The position numbers and the translations under genes were made by a program. Positions 47,635 to 50,451 of a DNA stretch of 50,451 bases are shown here, one piece after another (within the stretch, counting starts at the first letter, position 1; each line of letters starts with the position of its first letter). The stretch lies in assembly GCA_011800805.1 (NCBI GenBank), contig MPNW01000580.1, positions 86,752-137,202 on the forward strand. Direction: 5' to 3'. A model generated the notes under the pieces. It did not search any database and had not been told where the DNA came from. It saw only the letters and a program-made list of their open reading frames with translations. The DNA is from Hirudo medicinalis. Its lineage: Eukaryota > Annelida > Clitellata > Hirudinida > Hirudinidae.

Positions 47635-50077
47635 CATTATTATAGTAATTGTACCCATGATAATGATGACAGTGATTATGATGGCACATTTATTTGTGAT
47701 ATATATTTATCATAACAGGGATGTGGAAAAAAGTAACAGGATGATGACACTGATTATCGATGTGACGATATCAACAGTATCCATAGTAACAATGATTAAT
47801 TAATAACAATAATTATTCCATATTTTGTTATATATTATGATGTTATAATACATTTAATGATATATTTGTTTTATCACAATTTGTGCTTGCTAAAAATTGT
47901 ATTCAACATTGCATTGCGACCGATGACTCATTCGTTGTCGTTGTCGTTGTCGCTGTCGTTGTCGAGCACAACACCGCGACAACTGTAAAAGTAGCAAAAG
48001 CCTTAAAATCTGTACTCAACTTGTCATAAAATACTCCTTTGAAGAAAGAAATCCTATAAAAACATTCAAAATAATCCAAAATGTCATCCACTTTTAGTCT
48101 TAGTTGCAGCAGAAACTTTTGACATCTCAGTGCTGTGAACCACTCTTCTTGCTTCATCTTCAATGCTGCCTTACTATAATTAATATTATTATAATAATCA
48201 TTTAATTAAATACAATATATTATCGTGATAATAACTTGGTCATATTGATAACAACATCTCTGTGGTGGAGTATTTGATGATGTTAATGCTCTCATCAGCT
48301 TGTAACCTTCATTAAAAACCATCAGTACAAACAACATCATCATCACCTTCGTCGTCGTCATCATCTTCATTACCATCGTCACCAACTTCTTCTTCGTCGA
48401 CATCATCTCAAATCTCCATCTCCAGATGAGAACCTCGACCGAACAGACCTGAGTCATCCGATCCATTCGGACAATTGCATCATCCAAGATGATAACACCT
48501 GCAAGAAAGTCAGACCTGCCTATACTGAGAGGGACTACAGGTAAGCACCACTATCATGGTACTTGGTGAGGTTTTTTTTAATTTCATAATTTCATCCTTG
48601 CAATAATTTCATCCTTATTATAATTTATACTTATTATAAATTATTCTTATTATAATTCACCCTTATTATAATTCATCCTTATTACAATTTTGGCCATATT
48701 TTAATTATATCCTTGTTATTATCTTGATTTATTGTAATTTTGAGGTAAGGAAACTCTTGGAAGTAATAATGACAGTTATTTGGTTACATTAAGTAGGACT
48801 TATTAAGACAGTGGTAGCAATGTTGAGCTCATCATTGATGGAGATGATGATGATGTGGTGATGGTTGGTGGCAGAGGTTGGTATGAATGAATGGTGGTGA
48901 CGACGACTCAGATGGTTGTGGGTGTGAAATTTCCACCCAAGTAAACCTTCAACTTTTCTTTGATGCGACGTGCAACTCGATGTCAGCAGTTAAAGTCACA
49001 TTAGCATCAAGGTGACAAGAAGAGCAATCATTAAAATGTGTCAAAAAGTGCAATGTCTTTCTGTATTTTTTTCATTCTTGCCTGATTTCTTTTTACCTAC
49101 TTCACTGCTCTCCGTCAAAACAAAACAAAACAAAACAATATCATTTATCAAGTCAGTGCGACGAACGTTCCTTTGTTTTTACTCAAATGTTGACATTTTA
49201 AAGAGTTGCGGTTACATTATTATCGAATAATTTCACTTCACTTTGAATTGTACAGGTATGTTTATTTGAGTAATTTAAGTTTTAAGTTTATTTGAGTAAT
49301 TTAAGTTTTAAGTTTATTTGAGTAATTTAAGTTGTAAGTTTATTTGAGTAATTTAAGTTTTAAGTTTATTTGAGTAATTTAAGTTGTAAGTTTATTTGGG
49401 TAATTATTTTAAATAAACTAATGAATGTCATAACTTTCTTTATCATCAGTTATCATTATTATCGTTACTATTAATATTGCTGCTGGTTGATCTTACGATG
49501 CATTACATCTGCAAAGGTTGAAAATTATTGTTGCATTGTTATTTGAATCCCTTGAACAGTGCCATACTCTACCTGAATGATGACTTCTTTGGAGGGGACT
49601 TCTTCTTTGCCCATCAGAACATGTCTGTCCAGGTTGGTGATGATGGTGATGATGATGATGACGATGTTGATGGTGAGGAGGAGGAGAAGGGCGACGACAA
49701 TGATTATGATGCTGATGATGATGGTGGTGGTGGTGGTGGTGATAATGAGGAGGAAGAGGATGACGACGATGATGGTATTTCATTAGTAATTTTCTTTTAA
49801 TTACATTTGAAATGATTAAATACATTTATCATCATCATTTTAGTCTAGGGTGAAGCCAAAGTGTGGCAGGGTGGTATCCTTCAACTCGGGTCATTACCAC
49901 GGGGTTAAGCCCGTCTTGTCCGGTCAGAGGTGCGCTGTGGCCATTTGGTTCACCCTCGACCCCGAATACGACGAGACGAGCCACCTTACGGCTCAGGATA
50001 TTCTGAACAACTTGGAGAAGGAAGGGAGGAAGAACGCTGGAGGAGGAAGCCAAGGACATCTGCGAGTGGAGTTGTGA
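33005..50077 (+). CDS. P3H: Prolyl 3-hydroxylase (leprecan) with two tandem dioxygenase domains, complete
   Basis: ER enzyme that 3-hydroxylates proline in collagen chains using Fe(II), 2-oxoglutarate, O2 and ascorbate. Exons on the plus strand: 33005-33460, 33867-34019, 36226-36436, 36675-36800, 37416-37552, 38187-38270, 38556-38762, 39213-39263, 39758-39902, 40521-40620, 40777-40852, 41373-41566, 42573-42726, 43112-43204 (14A), 44598-44699 (14B), 46117-46267, 48426-48540, 49560-49632, 49844-50077. All are GT-AG and phase-consistent. With 14B the protein is 922 aa, with 14A 919; human P3H1 is 736. The excess is one extra dioxygenase domain. Start: an upstream in-frame ATG (32963) exists, but the Met at 33005 opens a good signal peptide (MSSNVLKCVTLMTLHFVSC, cut near ANA). 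The C-terminus is RVEL, a non-consensus variant of the KDEL retrieval signal. Exon 7's acceptor is the least certain. Confidence 0.9.
34020..36225. other. P3H intron 2 with assembly ambiguity
   Basis: AT-rich intron. It contains the single undetermined base of the window (35773) flanked by two near-identical copies of one segment, and CCACCCACC-type low complexity near 34165. No exon seen. Confidence 0.6.
35661..35894. repeat. Duplicated (TTA)n-containing segment around an N
   Basis: 35661-35772 and 35774-35894 both run from TATGATAATATTAAATTTAT through a long TTA tract to GTTAGTCTTTTTATTACTTA and TCCAGA. They differ only in the number of TTA units (112 versus 121 bp) and are separated by one N at 35773. 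This looks like two contig ends joined without merging their overlap rather than a biological repeat. Confidence 0.8.
36478..36536. repeat. (GAT)n microsatellite after the P3H exon 3 donor
   Basis: GATGATGGTGATGGTGATGA and further GAT triplets, in P3H intron 3, about 40 bp after the donor, followed by GAAT-type runs to about 36665. Confidence 0.9.
37562..37675. repeat. (GAT/GGT)n microsatellite after the P3H exon 5 donor
   Basis: Begins about 10 bp after the donor (CAG|GTGAGATTGTG) and runs for over 100 bp as GAT, GGT and GTT triplets. Confidence 0.9.
37933..38112. repeat. 56-bp tandem repeat, three copies
   Basis: Unit starts AGTTCTGGGTGATTATGTGA and ends GAGTTGATGATGGTACC. The first copy has about 12 extra bases. 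Copies start at 37933, 38001 and 38057, in P3H intron 5. Confidence 0.85.
38556..41566 (+). CDS. P3H: P3H exons 7-12: first dioxygenase domain, catalytically degenerate
   Basis: A full-length copy of the leprecan 2OG-Fe(II) dioxygenase domain. It opens with GGQKRVVADGLANTQDCQNL (compare ERFAADGLASEEECRALIRL in copy 2). Next come HSEKINRVTVSKAAE, then MVRDGKASATQVGTLMQVS with VPLLFQRTQLTYRED, then LTLDELDGCYNNKSIFC, AYIYLDDG and finally HHLDKVNKGHSYALIIWFTL. Aligned by eye to copy 2, the first iron ligand His is Glu (E536), the Asp (D538) and distal His (H603) remain, and the 2OG-binding Arg is Ser (S613). Activity is therefore doubtful; a structural or regulatory role is possible. Frame is intact with no stops, so it is under coding constraint. 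Confidence 0.85.
39264..39500. repeat. (TTG/TTA)n microsatellite after the P3H exon 8 donor
   Basis: About 230 bp of TTG and TTA triplets starting within 10 bp of the donor. Poly-Leu or poly-Val frames here are artefacts of the repeat. Confidence 0.9.
39935..40095. repeat. 18-bp tandem repeat in P3H intron 9
   Basis: ATGATAATATCTTCATTA-type units, about eight imperfect copies, starting about 35 bp after the exon 9 donor. Confidence 0.75.
40632..40735. repeat. (GTT)n/(GAT)n/(GGT)n tract in P3H intron 10
   Basis: Fills most of this 156-bp intron, from about 10 bp after the donor. Confidence 0.85.
41645..41755. repeat. (GAT)n/(GGT)n tract in P3H intron 12
   Basis: About 110 bp of GAT, GAC and GGT triplets, about 80 bp after the exon 12 donor. 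The same intron has (AAT/GAT)n at 41922-41982 and an ATCC tract at 42127-42160. Confidence 0.85.
42457..42562. repeat. (GAT/GAC)n tract before P3H exon 13
   Basis: Ends about 10 bp before the exon 13 acceptor (CACCTTCCTTTAG). In sense this is GAT, unlike most acceptor-side tracts in the gene, which are ATC. Confidence 0.85.
42573..50077 (+). CDS. P3H: P3H exons 13-19: second, canonical dioxygenase domain
   Basis: Starts RTSKISLASLDF, then ERFAADGLASEEECRALIRL, then one of the two alternative exons 14A/14B, then SNDMRELTRKVLVGDGPLYF with SFTHLVCRTALN. The metal site HPIHSDNC follows (H796, D798; 14B numbering), then SAILYLNDDFFGGDFFF, and the distal HGVKPVLSGQRCAVAIWFTL (H864, R874). All four catalytic residues of the family are present, so this domain should carry the hydroxylase activity. 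Phases at successive junctions are 0, 0, 1, 2, 0, identical to copy 1. Confidence 0.92.
43112..43204 (+). CDS. P3H: P3H alternative exon 14A (93 bp)
   Basis: Acceptor ATTTCCAACAG, donor GAG|GTTCTT, phase 0-0. Encodes 31 residues, SFGSAGSGYGSGF then SHTRHESFTGVTVDAATE. It occupies the same place in the domain as 14B (GDGY...PHT..E.F.G..V motif of vertebrate P3H1). Frame is intact and the motif is conserved, so it is probably used. Confidence 0.75.
43205..44597. other. Intron between alternative exons 14A and 14B
   Basis: 1.4 kb. Contains a GAAT tetranucleotide tract (about 43680-43745), an ATT run (44011-44038), a 28-bp repeat in about 2.5 copies at 44253-44327 (GTGACCTATAGGGGGTTTGA type), and a GAT/GGT tract (44527-44560) just before 14B. 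Confidence 0.6.
44598..44699 (+). CDS. P3H: P3H alternative exon 14B (102 bp)
   Basis: Acceptor GATAAAAAG (poor pyrimidine tract), donor GAG|GTTTAC, phase 0-0. Encodes 34 residues, VGGYIGDGYEGRDPMFPHT then KHEVFEGLNVLDAAE. It is closer than 14A to the vertebrate motif GDGY.G...PHT. A GAT tract precedes it and a 24-bp tandem repeat starts within 10 bp of its donor. Confidence 0.8.
44709..44802. repeat. 24-bp tandem repeat, about four copies
   Basis: Unit TTGAACTTTGACATTTGCAT plus GACC, starting within 10 bp of the exon 14B donor. The last copies are nearly identical. Confidence 0.85.
45233..45340 (-). mobile_element. LINE reverse-transcriptase C-terminal tail fragment
   Basis: The minus strand reads NSFCNRVVRSWNSLPVDIV then NSSSVSQFDSAVVN and a stop. 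The FxNRVVxxWNSLPxxxVxxxSxxxF pattern is the characteristic C-terminus of Jockey/CR1-type LINE proteins. Only the tail is present, as expected for a 5'-truncated insertion. It is antisense to P3H. Confidence 0.8.
46268..48425. other. P3H intron between exons 15 and 16
   Basis: Contains a TG tract (46301-46349), GAT/GGT triplets (46437-46510), an A18-type run near 47133, AAT/ATT runs (47405-47450, 47595-47640), GTTGTC hexamers (47933-47965) and ATC/GTC triplets (48325-48420) ending at the exon 16 acceptor. A 261-bp minus-strand frame (47903-48163) shows no family signal. Confidence 0.6.
48541..49559. other. P3H intron between exons 16 and 17
   Basis: AT-rich, with CCTTATTATAATT-type units (about 48600-48690), a short GAT stretch near 48840, AACAA pentamers near 49125 and a 26-bp tandem repeat at 49258-49404. 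No exon seen. Confidence 0.6.
49258..49404. repeat. 26-bp tandem repeat, five to six copies
   Basis: Unit close to GTTTATTTGAGTAATTTAAG plus TTTTAA, in the intron before exon 17. Confidence 0.85.
49637..49780. repeat. (GAT)n-rich tract after the P3H exon 17 donor
   Basis: GAT, GGT, GAC and GAG triplets filling most of a 211-bp intron; the acceptor end of the same intron carries the complementary TATCATCATCATTTTAG. Confidence 0.85.
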
Positions 50078-50333
50078 AGATGTAGTCGATGTTTTATTGT
50101 TGTGGTCGTTGTTGGTATGTGTTGTTGGTGAGCAAAATTATTCAGTTAAGATTGTTGGTTTAAATTGAGGCTTGTTGCAGTGTATTAGTGATACAAATTA
50201 GAGCTTTAATGTCGTCATCGCAATCGTCGTCTTCATTATCATCATAATCATCATCACCTTTTTGGGACATTTGTCTATACAAGTTCCCTGCTCCCTATAG
50301 AATAGTGCGTTCAATTGGTCATGATGATCATCA

Positions 50334-50373
<40 letters not shown>

Positions 50374-50451
50374 GCAACTCCAATTCTACAGCTCATCCAC
50401 AACAACTCCAGATGTACACACAGCAACTGCCCAAAAACAACTAACACTCCG
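50078..50451. other. P3H 3' flank
   Basis: Presumed 3' UTR and downstream sequence: TTGTTG-rich start, an ATC tract near 50225-50260 and a CA dinucleotide tract at 50335-50369. No AATAAA signal is seen before the window ends. Confidence 0.5.

Noticed and set aside
47903..48163. Minus-strand 86-codon frame as a gene
   Set aside because: No family signal, and a Thr-rich end encoded by a GTTGTC repeat; it lies in a P3H intron.
38556..50077. Two separate neighbouring P3H genes
   Set aside because: The first domain ends in a phase 2 donor with no stop, the next exon has a matching acceptor, and the second domain has no signal peptide or TPR half of its own.

Overview
This window is animal nuclear DNA. 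It carries four intron-rich protein-coding genes with GT-AG introns in AT-rich sequence full of trinucleotide microsatellites. The proteins are clearly bilaterian but diverged from vertebrate orthologues. The xylosyltransferase has a WSC domain, as invertebrate enzymes do. A fast-evolving lophotrochozoan such as an annelid or leech would fit; the species is an inference, not something read directly.

Layout, left to right. (1) Minus strand, about 2665-11394: the 5' part of a peptide O-xylosyltransferase gene, with three exons visible (membrane anchor, conserved stem motif, start of the WSC domain). Its catalytic exons lie off the left edge. Its 6.9-kb second intron holds a decayed LINE, a 20-bp satellite and a tRNA-like SINE head. 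(2) Minus strand, 17112-13014: a complete seven-exon p21-activated kinase of 523 aa. (3) Minus strand, 30162-17830: a complete 28-exon importin-13 of 937 aa. (4) Plus strand, 33005-50077: a complete 19-exon leprecan (prolyl 3-hydroxylase). IPO13 and the hydroxylase are divergent, with about 2.8 kb between their start codons.

The most interesting object is the prolyl 3-hydroxylase. After the usual N-terminal half with four CXXXC motifs it encodes two complete 2-oxoglutarate/Fe(II) dioxygenase domains in tandem. Corresponding introns have the same positions and phases in both copies, so an already intron-split domain was duplicated. The first copy has lost the first iron-binding His (now Glu) and the 2-oxoglutarate-binding Arg (now Ser) and looks like a pseudo-dioxygenase. 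The second keeps the full H-x-D...H...R set. The second copy also has two alternative versions of one phase 0-0 exon (43112-43204 and 44598-44699), which look like a mutually exclusive exon pair.

Functionally, two of the genes act in the secretory pathway on extracellular matrix (xylosyltransferase starts glycosaminoglycan chains; the hydroxylase modifies collagen). The other two act in signalling (PAK) and nuclear transport (IPO13). Nothing suggests an operon. Exon models were built by eye from splice sites, reading frame and family resemblance; no alignment or transcript data were used.
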